Shown here: piece after piece, positions 38,101-50,032 of the stretch
Layout: every line of letters begins with the position of its first letter
Position numbering within the stretch: position 1 is the first letter of the stretch
Assembly: GCF_949628215.1 (NCBI RefSeq)
Contig: NC_134282.1
Span: 16,658,723 to 16,722,722, forward strand
DNA length: 64,000 nucleotides
Source of the DNA: Phalacrocorax aristotelis
Taxonomy: Eukaryota > Chordata > Aves > Suliformes > Phalacrocoracidae
Reading direction: 5' to 3'
Made by a program: the position numbers and the translations under genes
Notes under the pieces: generated by a model
Database searches by the model: none
The model's input: the letters and a program-made list of their open reading frames with translations, nothing else
What the model was told of the DNA's origin: nothing

Positions 38101-41100
38101 GATACCATTCCCAGCCCAGCCTTTCATAAATCACTTTAATATAGGAGGTATTTTCATTACCAATGCAAATATGGCAACAAGCACCTCTAAAACATTCCTG
38201 GAATTGCTCATACAAGGAGCGGAGTTAATGTCAGTGCAGCTTTGGACTCCAGCCTGCCCCGCTGCTGCCAGCAACACCCACTGCAGTTAATGGACAGAGA
38301 AACTCTCCCAGGAAATGGGTTTCATGCAGGGAAAGGGGACCAGGCTTGCTTGGATGATGCAATAAATTAATTTCTCTTGCACTGTGGAAACCACAAAGCA
38401 GAAAATAATGTATCTCAGCCATTTAACAAAGTCTCATTCAGAATGTATTGAAGACCACAGTCAACTGCAATACTTTCCCCACAACAGAGTGTCTGAGCTA
38501 GCCCGTACATCTCTGTGATAGTGCACTAGGGATAAAAGGTGAACAAAAATTGCTCACTACTTCAGACCAGCAAAAAAGATACTGCTTATATATGAATGAA
38601 AACAATCTACTTTTTTTTTTTCATGAAAATGAAAGCTACTTACAATTCCTGAGAATTTCAGGGCAGGTTTAATGAAAAATATCACCAAAAAACAAGAAGC
38701 AATGCTGGAAAACCTGGTTTCATTGATTCTGTGTTTTTCAAGAGAACAGTGTCATATAGACCAATTTTCCATGTTTATATTAGATGTAAGTTTTTACCAT
38801 GGCCCTCTTAATCCAGCTGCAGCTCCTCTCTGTCTTAACTCACCATCGTTCAGGCTGTGCTTGCAATTAGCATATTTTTATTAAATTACATTTTGTTCTA
38901 CTTGTATTTATATAATTTCATGTTCCAAACCACTGTAGGCTTATTCATACTACTCTGTATTCAACAAATACTCTCAGTTACTTCCTTACTTTCTCACATT
39001 AGTATTGTTTTTCAAATCTTATAAGCAGCATCTTCATCTAAATTATTTATAAAGAGCCTAACAGGATTCCAGGCTTTGTCAGCCTCCAAGCAAAACAGAG
39101 GTCTTAAGGTGCAACAGTTGTGATCATGGTCTAGCTTGTGAAACAACCATCTTCCTAGACTAGAAAAAACTTGATAAATGCTTTGTGTTTCTTGGGATGT
39201 TTCAGTTGTCACCTACTCCTGCTAGTGCTGAACATGAGCAGATGCAGGGATCAGCCCATCTCTATGCAGCACGTGCACAGCCAGGGATAAATGTCTCATT
39301 GCCTGGTGCAGGAGTGATGGGAACAGACATCGGAGGGTGGGACCTGTGGCTGGCCTGAGCCACTGCTGAGCTATTTGGGTTTCTGTTATCTTAACTTTCT
39401 TGGCCATTCCTTGCTCCCCTCTGCTTTGTGCACCGTTTGTCCTTCCGGTTGTTAACCTGTTCCCAAACCACCCTTGCACAGACCCTCAGGCACATGGGAA
39501 CTCGCTGCTGTAAATGGGAGAGGGGTCAGGGCCGGCTATCCTATGGCTGGACTAATGCACCATGTTGGTAGCACTAATTGCCCGTCACCTCTTTCCCCCC
39601 CATAGCAAACCTGCTCCAGCTTCCCTGGGCCCAGCTAAGGACTCCCCAATAAGCTGAGCATCACAGCCAAACTCCTCATCTCCCACTTTGATTATGAAAC
39701 TCATTGCCACGACCTGCTTTCGCTAACACAAGTATGCATGTGAAACATAAACTGCTTAATGACTGTAATATATATATATAATTATATCCTGTGCATAATG
39801 TATCATTAATATTAAAATAATTCTAATACAGAAAAATGACAGAACAAGCACACACTTCCCCTTCTGGGGAAAGCACAGAGGCCAAACATGAGTGATGTTA
39901 GTCACAGTGTTTTACTGCAGTGTAAAAAGATGCCAACTTACAATGATTACAAGCTCAGCATGAGAGTAAAACAGCCAGTGTTTACAGTAGTGGTAATATT
40001 TTAAATCTGCCTGCAACAGGGAGGGACTGTGTACACAATACTGTGCTTGTTGGGAAGCAGATTATGAATTTTTCCAGCACAAACTACTGCAAAAATTGAC
40101 CCAGGCTTGTCTTGATGCTCACACAGAATGCACCAGCTTAAACCACTTTCTGTGTTGCCATAACCTGGTTGTTTCTGAAGCGGAGACAAAGGGCTGTGAG
40201 AGCTGAGCAATGGCTGGGTCCCCCACAGCACCTACAGAGGCAACAGCTCCAGCACTCCCTGGTGTCCTTCTCTCAGGCTGCTCCTCCCCAATGGGACCAT
40301 AGTGAGGGCTTCCTCCTTCCCAGTTGCTGGGGCCAAGGTCAAAGCCAGGTGACTATGCTGAATGATGCAGTTCCTTTCCCCTGAAATCAAAAGTTGCCTG
40401 AATTACCCTTTTTCTAGCTGAAAACAGGAGTCATTGTGGACTCCAGGTCTTTCTGGCCATGGACAGTTTACTTACATTCCCATATTTAGAGAGGCAGTGA
40501 GTCATTAGGGCCATTAAGGAGATCAGTCGGTCAGGTATTAAGGCTGGGGGCCTTTTTCTCCATTATTTAGTATTCACACTCAGAGCAGGAATGTGAGAGT
40601 AGTGGCTGCTAATGACCAAACTGGGTGTTAATGGAGCACTTGGTGACAGCCCAGCACAGGTGCCTTTGTGCAGAGAAGACAAGGTTACACAGCCTCAGGG
40701 AACGGGCTGGTTCTTTCCTGGACTCACTTTACCCAGGAACTGGGTTTTCCTCTTCTGATTTTATAGGAAATGATGGCACAATCTGGGATCCATTTGGCTT
40801 TTCTGAGCGTGCTGATATCTTCTGCTGATTCCAGGCAATTCACAGCTTCCTGAAATGACTCTAAAATATCTCCCAAATTAAGATGATAAATGAAGAGTGA
40901 TATTCCAGCCAGTATCTGTGGGTGCACACTGGTTTCCCTGCAAATAGGCTCACTGAGCAGACACATTGACCATCAGCAACCTTACAGCAGTGGATCTATG
41001 ACCACCTCAGCATCTACAACCACCTTCCAGGGTGGGACTGGCAGTCAGATTGTTGGGATTCCACGTGGAGTAGAGAAAAATGTATTTTTCTTGTAATCAC

Positions 41101-42107
41101 TTTTAGCCTTCTTTCTTCAGATAATTAATCACTTGATGTGCTGAAGCTAAATGTTACATTGAATGCACAGGAGCTCTTCTGGCTTCCTATGCTGGAGAGC
41201 AGGTAGAAAGTTTCCTCCTGATATATTCAGCCAAACTCTCTGTCTTGGAAGGTGTTTCACCTTCACTGCATAAAGTATTCGGTCCACCAGAGAGCAGATT
41301 CCCTCACTGTGGACCTGCAGCCTTTAAATATAAGAAAGTGCTGGCTGGTTGCTCTGGAGAGAAAAATACAAACTTGCAGTCCTAAATGCTGGAGAAATGG
41401 TGATGGTTTGGGATGTGGAGTCTCTGGGGCACAGCTTGCACATATGTGGCATTCTGCACCCTTGGTGTTTGCAGTTTTCTTTTGCCAATTCTTTTCTCTA
41501 ACGTAAGAGCGCTAATGTCTGCACAAGTTCAGGAAGATATTTTTGAGTGCAGGATTTGACGCCAGTCCCCATGCTCCCCCATAAAATTTTCCTAGCTCAA
41601 TGGCTATTAAGGAAAAGATGTGAAAAGCACAGGTGTACGTGCTGGACTTTTTACACCAAGAAGTCTGACCTACAAAATTAGGAACATCTCCAAAATATCC
41701 ATGCAGGCTGGAGATGTAGGACAACCATAGCCAAGTTCATGCACATTTAAACCTAGAGCCTGTAGACTTTTCCTGAACTTAGTGAGAGCAGAGTCTGGAT
41801 AATAAGTCTGGCAGAGAGAACTACACAAAATACCACTTTTCCCCTGTCCTTGACAGAGTAATTAATTTCATTTTCATCCACTTTCATACAGCATAACATG
41901 GAAAAAGTATATGAGAGTGGAGCAATGATGCTGGGAATCAAACTCTAGGACACATTTGTTTTGGTGATAAGGCTCTCCGCACCCTGATCTTACCTCCAGG
42001 GAATCATCAGCATTCACCATCCAGCAGTCTGTCCAGGTAGATGCTATCAAAAACCCAGTAGAGAAAAAAGCAAAAAAACAGCCCACATACTGGAGGAAAA
42101 ACCTCAT
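35014..42107 (-). CDS. CLDN16: CLDN16, claudin-16 (paracellin-1), five coding exons
   Basis: Minus-strand CDS in order: 42107-41994, 37315-37213, 36952-36788, 35687-35496, 35153-35014; 714 nt, 237 aa plus stop. Human claudin-16 counted from its functional second start is 235 aa. All junctions are GT/AG with matching phase. It is a tetraspan tight-junction protein: TM1 about 7-24; first extracellular loop with the claudin signature W29, G45-L46-W47, C50, C61 and many acidic residues; TM2 about 77-98; TM3 about 112-133; second loop with DVYVERS...[13 protein letters not shown]4 about 169-189; cytoplasmic tail ending DTRV, a PDZ ligand for ZO-type scaffolds. In mammals it pairs with claudin-19 to form a cation-selective pore in the thick ascending limb and sets Mg and Ca reabsorption. 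The start is at MRFFLQY, equivalent to human MRDLLQY; no counterpart of the long human N-terminal extension is seen. It is divergent from CLDN1. Confidence 0.95.
35154..35495 (-). other. CLDN16: CLDN16 intron 4
   Basis: A 342-bp intron. A short 'ccattttacagctgaag' segment near 35345 faintly recalls a MIR core but is too short to call. Confidence 0.8.
35496..35687 (-). CDS. CLDN16: CLDN16 coding exon 4
   Basis: A 192-bp exon between CCTGCAG|GTGTCC and CAGAG|GTGAGG. It encodes the end of TM3, the second extracellular loop ([20 protein letters not shown]) and TM4 up to VYLFR. The sequence is nearly identical to human over the loop. Confidence 0.95.
35688..36787 (-). other. CLDN16: CLDN16 intron 3
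   Basis: A 1,100-bp intron that contains the MIR-like remnant at 36375-36505. No other exon is seen. Confidence 0.8.
36375..36505 (-). repeat. MIR-like remnant in CLDN16 intron 3
   Basis: This is the clearest SINE fossil in the window. 'aagtgacttgcccaaggtca', 'cacaatctgtgtcagagcca' and 'ggaaccgaaccaggatgcc' run in the order of the reverse-complement MIR consensus (taagtaacttgcccaaggtcacac...agtggcagagccgggattcgaaccc). It lies in the same transcriptional orientation as CLDN16. Confidence 0.75.
36788..36952 (-). CDS. CLDN16: CLDN16 coding exon 3
   Basis: A 165-bp exon between CCTGCAG|TGAAGC and TTGCAG|GTATTT. It encodes residues 73-128, from [17 protein letters not shown] through [11 protein letters not shown] to TLLIAG: TM2, the intracellular turn and most of TM3. 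The 165-bp length is typical of the second-to-third helix exon in claudin genes. Confidence 0.95.
36953..37212 (-). other. CLDN16: CLDN16 intron 2
   Basis: A short 260-bp intron. Nothing else is recognised in it. Confidence 0.8.
37213..37315 (-). CDS. CLDN16: CLDN16 coding exon 2
   Basis: The acceptor is CACAG|GTGAGT and the donor is CCCTG|GTATGT. It encodes [20 protein letters not shown] and continues to AEHP, plus one base of Val73. It contains the GLW motif and both signature cysteines of the first extracellular loop. Confidence 0.95.
37400..37700 (+). mobile_element. Degraded CR1-like LINE 3' fragment
   Basis: Landmarks of avian CR1 3' ends occur in order on the + strand: 'ttcagtttgaagaagaaa', a stretch resembling 'aggacaagaggaaatggcc', 'agactagacattaggaaaaa', 'tctgggaggagctgg' and 'tgatcactcctttccaaa'. 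The terminal ATTCTATG-type octamer is not clear. It is strongly diverged, so an old insertion, and antisense to CLDN16. Recognition is by eye against the remembered consensus. Confidence 0.55.
39768..39781. repeat. Short AT dinucleotide run
   Basis: About seven AT units lie in an AT-rich patch of CLDN16 intron 1. This is a simple sequence repeat. Confidence 0.7.
41994..42107 (-). CDS. CLDN16: CLDN16 coding exon 1
   Basis: This exon encodes residues 1-38, [10 protein letters not shown]...MVNADDSLE, ending at CTGGAG|GTAAGA in phase 0. It carries TM1 and the first part of the first extracellular loop. [15 protein letters not shown] is identical to the human segment. Confidence 0.95.
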
Positions 42108-42117
42108 GCCAGCAGGT

Positions 42118-42298
42118 GCTCAGCACATCCAGGGGGGTAAGAAAAACAGTGCCCAGCCCTTGTTCTTAAAGCTAGGGTAGAGACAGAGCCTCAGCGTCCC
42201 AGGTCACTGCCACTCTCTTCCAGTGACCATGAACAGTGGGAACTTCTCACTTCTGCAGATGCCATCTGTTAGTGATGGCTGCAGGAGCAACACTCACC
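42118..42298 (-). other. CLDN16: Possible 5' UTR intron of CLDN16
   Basis: On the minus strand, a strong donor (CCGTTACAG|GTGAGTG, exon side ending at 42298) is followed about 180 bp later by a pyrimidine tract (tgtttttcttacccccc) and the AG at 42120-42119, 11 bases before the CLDN16 ATG. This would make a small noncoding first exon upstream of 42298. It is inferred from splice-site quality only. Confidence 0.35.
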
Positions 42299-45233
42299 TG
42301 TAACGGGGATGGGAGGAGGGCGAGAGTGCCCACGGGAGCTGCTGCAGCCAATCCGCCCTGCACAGTTAAAGCTCTTGTCATGCCTGGCTGAAGAGAAATG
42401 GGGTTGTGCAGAAGTGGCATGCAGGCAATGGAGTTCTAGACTTGCAAGGAAAACAGATATCATTGCAGGTTTTGGCAAAGTAGGAGTTAAAAGAGAATCT
42501 AAACTTGTGTTTCAGGGCATAGGTTTTGAGCACTGCTAAGGGACACACAGACGAGCTCTTATGTGCACACACATGTTTATTCCTATACATTGGTTCAAGC
42601 CTTAGCAATCAGCAACTATAAAGTGTCTGTGTATATCCCAGGCCCTTTGGTTACCCTGTTGGTCTCTGATGCAGTGACGATCTAGTTCAATGCAGGAATG
42701 TCAGGGAAAGGGAAGGGAAAAAGTAGCAGTCATGGATGGGTCTTCAGAGCTAACGCAACCAACCATCCCAGCTCAGATATCGAGTGCTGTATTCTGCATT
42801 TAAGCCAAACCTAGATATTTCTCATGCCCTGGACTTCAATGTCTTCATGGCCTGAGTCCAGCACCCATGTGGGAATCTTGAACATTTCCAGTCAGTTGTA
42901 GTTTGGGGGATTTTGTTTGGTTGGATTTTGGCTGCTCGCTTGCTGCCATTGCAACTTTCCTGTTTTCCTGCAGGACCCCCTGGGTGAGCAGGGGTCACAC
43001 AGGGTGCCAGGGACAGAAGGATGGGGCCTCTGTAAAGAGGCTTCTCACTCAACGCCTCCTCTCACGCAGCACTGAGAAACCCAGCAGGGCTCCAGGGCAC
43101 CTTCCAGGAAAACAAAGGGGGAGAGGGGCTAGAAATTCCTCCCATCCCAAAAGTACGAATGCACAGAAACCATCACATCCTCAGCATCTTTTTTTTTTTT
43201 TGAAAAGAGAAACCATAAAAGAGTGGAGACTTGCCTTTGGTGGGGAAGTCTTCAACACAGGGCTGAGGAGCAGGTTCTTGCTCTGCTTTTATCTCTGCTT
43301 ACAGTCTGCTTTCCTAAACTGATGGGGTCTGTCATCTCAGCTGTCACCTCCAGATGGAGCCAATGGGTACTTTTACAGAACTGCTCAAACCTTGCTTTCT
43401 CTGAGATTTCCCTCCAAATACAACAGCAATAAGAAGTTTATTATTCTTACAATATATGACCCGTATAATTCCCATCATAACTTCATGAAGGCGTTTTACT
43501 CTCTGAGTTAACAATCTTTTGTCTTGATCCCGGGATCACCCTGTTCCTCAGAGGTCACACCACAGAAAAGCTCCTCAGCACATTGGGAGACACTGGGTAG
43601 AGGCTTTAGCTTTTCTGCTCTCTGTTTTCTAATTCCTTTCTTAGAAGCTGACAAGTAAGGAACTTTCCTTCTTCCTTCTCTGCCAGATGCATGTCTTGAT
43701 ATGGTTATGTGGGTATGATGCTTTCTGCTGAGTTGTCTGGCATCCAAGTGTCTATACGAGCCAATAACACCCATGATCTTTACTTTATGGCTTTCTTTGG
43801 CAAGGGTAGAGTTGTGTTTCCAACAGTTCTGACCCACAGGGACAGGGCATTGGTCATGCAGGTCCCCTAAAGAATAATGATTTTCATTAGCCACACAGAT
43901 ATAGATTGCATTGATATGAGACAGGTGCTGATAATATGTATCATCTTCCTATGCTTGTCTTACACAGTGTTAATTAACCTGCGGCTGCACCAGTTTTCAA
44001 AATAAGGTATCCTAGCCCGTTGTTATTAGTAATAACTCAGAAAAAGTGGTATGGTGGGCTCAGAAAAGCCCTGAAAAATCTGAGAGAACCTTCCACAAAC
44101 AGAATTAAGTCAATAGAGGCAGCAAGAGCAGTTTTGCCAGCAGAGAATTAGCCAGCAAATGTATTACAGCCATATGGATCTCCCTGCCTTCTCATTCTGT
44201 CCTGCACCCAAATACTAGACTCTTTCAGAAAAGATAAGCCCAGATGAGAAGAATGGGGCCGTTTTCCTCATTTGGTGCATGGTGAAAGTGTGCCCAATAC
44301 AAGCACGACTGAGGTAGAAAGCAAAAATCTCCCCGGGGAACAGCAGGACCATAGCAATAGCCAGAGTGCTGTTTCTCAGCTTTTGTAATGGGCACATCAT
44401 ACTCTGTTCTTCCAGCTGAGCTTATCAGATGTCCACACATCACCCCAAGGAGCAAATTCCACTCAGGGCTGAAGGCAGCATGTCCAGGTGCCAGTGTTGC
44501 CTGTGCTTCACTCCATCTCTCCATAGCTGTCATGGCAGTCCCAGCAAAGTCTTGTTTATTTTCTGCATGCTGTCTGAGCTCCATCCACCTCCCTGTGTTC
44601 ACCCTCCCTGCAGGGCAGGGCAGGTGAGTGACCCTTCCTACAGCAGGATGCCAGCGCTTCCCTGGCCATGAGTCACTGGGGGATGGGAAGTGGCTTCCCA
44701 CCATCCATTTGCATCTAGCTCAGGTCTCAGGAGCATCCTGGCCTCTGCAGCAGAGCAGGTCAGGATCCTCGTTTTCCCTGGTGTAAGTCTGCTCCAGACC
44801 ATTCAATGCAATGGAGATGATTTGTGCTTTTCACCTGACAGAGAGGCCAGTCCAGTATCTGGTCCTTCTTTAGGTCCATGTCTCCAAACAGTCCCATGGA
44901 AACTGCTGGAGTTACTAGAAAGAATACAAAACTCTTATTCAGTAGAAACTGGCAAGCTACATATTTAATACTCTTTATTTAAAACAAGTCAACATCTTCA
45001 TGAAGCAAACGCCATAGGAGTTTCTCATCATACTCTGCTTTCCTAGCTTAGCAAAACAGATGTCTCCTCAGCTTTGGAAAACAGCTCTCCCAAAATAACC
45101 TCCCAGGATGTCTTTGTATAGCCTAAAACCTGGCTGACATGACTCAATGTAGCTTTCAAATGCATTTGTAGGCTGTACTATATATGCTGACTGTATCTTA
45201 TTCTCTTGGCTAACTTAACATTTACAATACTTT

Positions 45234-45277
45234 GACACTAACAAAACGGTATCATGACACTAACAAAATGGTATCAT
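45234..45277. repeat. 22-bp tandem duplication
   Basis: Two adjacent copies of GACACTAACAAAAYGGTATC followed by AT differ at one base (C versus T). It looks like a recent slippage or unequal-exchange duplication. Confidence 0.9.
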
Positions 45278-46454
45278 AATACTTAATTATCAAAGCTTGG
45301 CCTTGCAGGGCTCTTAAACTGCATGGTATCAATGCAGCATAACTTTGCTAATGTAACAGCCTTATCATCTCTACTACACACTCCCAGCTAAGAGATGAAT
45401 GTACTACAGGTTGATCGCTTTTATTACTCATTAACACAAGGTGGTCTGTGCTCTCCATTAAAGCCAAGCCATTATGTTACAGAGAGCGATAGAAACTACT
45501 GCCAATCTTGGGAGGATCATAGCTGGGTTTCATCCATTTACCTACAAAATTATTCTTGCAGCAACACCTCAATGAGGTCACAGTCCCATGAGCAGGAAAG
45601 GGTTGTGTCCTCCCTTTACTTCAACAGTGTCTAATATATAGTGTGGCAGAGGGCCTTGAGCAAGAGGGAAGTGGTGATGCTGCACATTAATGCATGAAAT
45701 ATGGACCTAACTGCAAGCAAGCAAGCAGTCAGTGAGGCAACTGTCGTGTTCAGGGCCAGGGGCTTGCCCAACGGGCACGGATCAGGAGCCAGAGGTGATG
45801 GAGATCTTCAGGAGGGGTTTCCCTAAGACTTCCTCTGCTGCTGTGGAAGACTCCATCGGCTTGTCTGCCCAACCCTTCCCTCTCCTCCCTCCTGGTTGTA
45901 TCTCCTCCATTTTCCTGCTTCATACACCACCATCCATGGCCTCTAAGTGTCTTCATCTCCAGAGCAGTACTCTGGACATGAGATGCAAACACACATGAAT
46001 TACAGAGCAGTGTGTGTCAGGTGCAATGTACCACTCCAGCCACACTCATATGGTCACTAGGTCACAATCCTAGGAGGTAGCTTGAGTTAGCTTGGTTACC
46101 CCAAGGAAAACAGCAAGACTTCTGAGCAACCTGTGACTTTTCAAGCAGGCAATATGTAGGAGTAAAAGAAAATAGGAAAGCAAAGGCATTTCCTAGTAGA
46201 TATGAGCTTAAAGAATTGGTAAGTAAAAACCCTCTGTGTGTGTCTGTGAGTGTACGGATGGATACTATACACAGAGGTATGATGCTTGCATACAATTTTT
46301 TCAATCACTCCAATGCAATAAAAAATAAAATAAGCATTTCAATACAGCCTTTTCAGGCTCTTAAAGTACTGTGCAACTTCTCCTCAGTACAATAAATTTT
46401 GGTTTATGGCTGCCTATGAAATCCCACACCTGAGAAGTACGTAATCTCAACGAT

Positions 46455-46560
46455 GTATTACTAACCCCATTTTAGAGCTGGGGAAATCGAGGCACTGACT
46501 AAATGCCTTAGATCAGGAGTGAGGAGTCACAGCCCCACTCCTCTTTAACACCGGGACAGC
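46455..46560 (-). repeat. MIR-like remnant
   Basis: 'ctaaccccattttagagctg', 'gggaaatcgaggcactgac', 'taaatgccttagatcaggag' and 'gtcacagccccactcc' follow the reverse-complement MIR consensus (ccccattttacagatgaggaaactgaggc...acttgcccaaggtcac). It is strongly diverged. Confidence 0.6.
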
Positions 46561-49500
46561 ACTCTCTGCATGGGCGTGGTAAGATCCTTATCAGTGAAAA
46601 CATGCATGACCACTCGGGTTTTCTGAAAGCAGCCACTGAGAACACACAGTGCCGTCGCTACATACCAGATTCACGCAGGCGTGTATAGGCAGAGGAGCTG
46701 AGCAGTGGATTAGACACACCTTTTCCTGGCATGCCAGTAGTTCCAGTGAATAGCCCTCGTCCCCAAGCACCCCGGGGGCTGTTGATGCCCTGCTACATCC
46801 CGGCGGCGTCATCCTCATCCAAGCGTGTGTTTCCCAGAGTGAGCCTGAACTTTCACGTGCCCTGATGCAAAGGTGATAAAATGCAAGTGAAGCACAATGT
46901 CCGCACCACTAATAGCAATTGTGGAGGATGGGAAGGGAGAGCAGGGTGGATATTTAGCTCTTTCCACAGTTCCAGAGAAAAGTAAAGGAAGAAATGTCCC
47001 ATGGTGCAAGGGGTTTGCATTGTGTCTGTCCTTCAGCGACTGCTTCTCAGAAACTCAGCTCACCTTAGCCTAAGTGAGAGGGGCAGTCATACGTGCGTTT
47101 CACCCTGCAGGCTCTCCTGGCTGAAATCCAGCCCCTCTTGCGACTCACTTCACAAGAAATATCCTCTTCAGACCTCTGTGTCCCTCGCTCCTATTCACCA
47201 CCTACTTATCGGAGAGTCATGAAGTTTGGTAACAGGATGTTTGATCTGCTATAAAAATGCAAGGAGGGCAAGAGCTGAGGCTCTGAAAAAACAGTTGCTG
47301 CTGTGATTCACAGCCCATGAGCATGGGACAGTTTTGGGACCTGGTTAGGTGAGTGTGGGTCAGGTTTGGGTATGGGATCTGCAAAGAGTTTCCTTGCAGA
47401 CCTCTGGGCTGCTACCCTTTTAAAATCAGTGTCTGCTCACCTGCCAGCCACCAGTCCCCTGCCACACACTCGTCGTTCCCTTCTGTTTATTAGCCAGCAT
47501 CCAAGCTGCACATCGAACGTTGCCCAGAGCTGACACAGAATGACTCCCAGGTCTGCCCCACCCCACCAAGATGCTGTACCTTCTGTGCAGAGCTGGGTTC
47601 CAGCAAGGGGGAGAAGCCAACTGAGCCCTGAAGACTCCCACGAGGCTGCTCCATCGCTCCAGCCCTCTCCCTGAGTGGGTAGGGGACAGGGCAGGGATGC
47701 CTTTGCCCCTGCTGCTGAGCAAACTAGTGTGAGCAGAGCCCCCTCATGGCTCATGTACACCCCATCACCCTCTGCCTTCACCTTGCAGACAAGGTGTGCT
47801 GTAGGCTGGAGGACAAAACCATGGAGGAAGAGGAGGGAGGAAGAGAAAAGACAGCCTAATCCTTGATGGAAACTCCCTGAGGAGCAGGGAGACACGGGCA
47901 GAGCTGCAGCCCCAGCCCTGGGCTAGGAGATGACAGTGGGTGACTCCAGCCTCCAGTGCTCATCTCGCTCAAGGCATTTGTATAGGGAGTGTCTTCAGAG
48001 GCCTCCTCTCCTCTTCTGTCTCCTGCCCTGCCCTCTCCCCCACATCAGAGTCTCTCTGTGCACTAGGAGAGGAGAGCATGGCATGTCCTTTCCCACTTTC
48101 TCCTACTCTGTCCCTAATCTGCCCTGGTGGTTGTGGTTCACATGGGGCTCTGTTTCCCTTTCTGTTCTTTATGGAGATGTGCTGTTCCTCATCTAAGCTC
48201 TCCCAAAGGAGACCAGCCCTCCACCTGCTTCTGGCTCAGGCTTGGTTCACGCCTTCTTTGTCAACAGCACAGGGTGTGGGATTACCAATCAGCCATCACC
48301 AAATGTGAGTGCTCCCAAATCACCCATCAGCAAAGCCTCTGTGTACATCAGGCTTAAAGAAGAGTTTTCATGAGCAGAGAGACACAGATGTAAGAGAAAC
48401 ACCTCCAGCCTCTGGCCTCCAGCCACATAACTGGGATTTTAAACTCCCTTTACGCATTGAAATATGACCTTGGGTTGCCAATGTGCTCTCCCGGTCCTAA
48501 TGATAAAGGGTGTGTCAGAAAGTCCAGGGGAGAAGCTCCTTCTCTCCTCCTCTGCCTTGCACACATATGCATGCACAAGCTCTGCTTCCAGTGCAGATGT
48601 GTCTTGCACTTAGCAAAGGATTTTCAAGAGTGTCATTCCCATGTAGGTACTCAAATAACTGGCCACATTTAAAGACTTCTTTAAATGTTTGACCCAGCTA
48701 TGCACTGGAAATCCAGCCATGTATGTCCCAGCAGCAGCTATCCAGTGCTTCAGAAATACCTGGCTCTGATATGAGTGTCTTAAAGGGGACTGAAGCATAT
48801 TGAATATCAATACTTACAAATCCCATCCTGCCACTCCTCTCATTTTCCAAAGACAGCTATTTATTGGAGGATGGTTGTACAGGGTCAGCATGTCTGTGAG
48901 GATGCTGAGCAATTGCTCACCACTTCTGGCCTGTCATAAGATTTCCTACAGGACACTAAACTGTTTATCTTGAATTGTTCAAATATGCAAGTGTAACCCA
49001 AATAGGTTAGATTCTGTGAATCCCCAGAGGAATTCCTAGCAATATGTGGAAGGGACTAAGTTCAGGAACCCCAAAAAGGACCTGAAACATCATTTCCTAG
49101 CCTTTACATTGCTCCTGAATAGTCTGATCTACAAATCTTGCAGTAGTTTATGGCAGAGCCTTTCTAGGAAGGACCGTGTACCTCTCTATTTTCCCATCTC
49201 CGATTATCTGAGGTACCAAAAGGGCTGAGGAAATGGATAGAGGTTGTGGCCTGGGCACAAAAAGGTGAAACATAGCCATACCCTGGGATGGGAATCTTTG
49301 AGTAACCTCTAAAATGCTGAATACGGCTTGGGCTTTTCCTTGACATGAAGGTTTCCCCAAAACCAGACTCACAGGTACTTGATCTTGATGGCTTAATTGC
49401 TCACTTGGGTGAGCAACATAAATGGTGGTAACTTTGGCTTCATGGAGGTAACTCTGTCTTCACTACTGTCTTACCAGCAGTCCCTGTGGAGGACTTCAGA

Positions 49501-49981
49501 TCAAGTCATTAGGCATCTTCTCTTTTTCCTCCTCCTTATTTGTTTCTTATATCATTCCAATGCCCCCTCATTTCTTAATCTGATTTCAGGAAGAACAACC
49601 TGAGGTTCTTACAAAGAGGAAATTTTTCAGTGGTGATCCTGAAGATGATCAGATGCCTGCCAGTCTCAGGAAATTCATTCTATAACTAGGCCATCAAGCT
49701 CATACATGAGCACAGGCACCACCCATGACGGAGTCCCTGGTGGAGACTTAGAGAGATATGGGTAGAAATGTGATCCCTGCAATAACTGGTCCCTGGAGAA
49801 GTAGGACAAAGACCTCACAGGCATCAGGAACATGGTGAGAGCAAAGAGGATGGATGGATGACAAAGGTTAGGTCTTCACAGAGCCCATTTCCTGGAGGAT
49901 CTGAGACATGTTTTCCTAACCGATGATATGACATAGACCTACCTTCTACAGAATATTCTATTCTCTCTATTATTTATTCTA

Positions 49982-50032
49982 TAGAGTATCTATAGAGATA
50001 CTCTACAGAGATACTCTATCCTACAGAGATAC
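49982..50032. repeat. Inverted repeat with AGAGATAC tandem units
   Basis: Ten-base arms TAGAGTATCT and AGATACTCTA (49982-49991 and 49996-50005) flank a 4-nt spacer. The right arm overlaps three spaced copies of CTAYAGAGATAC continuing to about 50032. It could form a hairpin or be a short decayed minisatellite. Confidence 0.75.

Larger units (their letters stand above)
37316..41993 (-). other. CLDN16: CLDN16 intron 1
   Basis: A 4,678-bp intron. It contains a degraded CR1-like LINE 3' region (37400-37700) and a short AT dinucleotide run (39768-39781). No extra exon is recognised. Confidence 0.75.
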
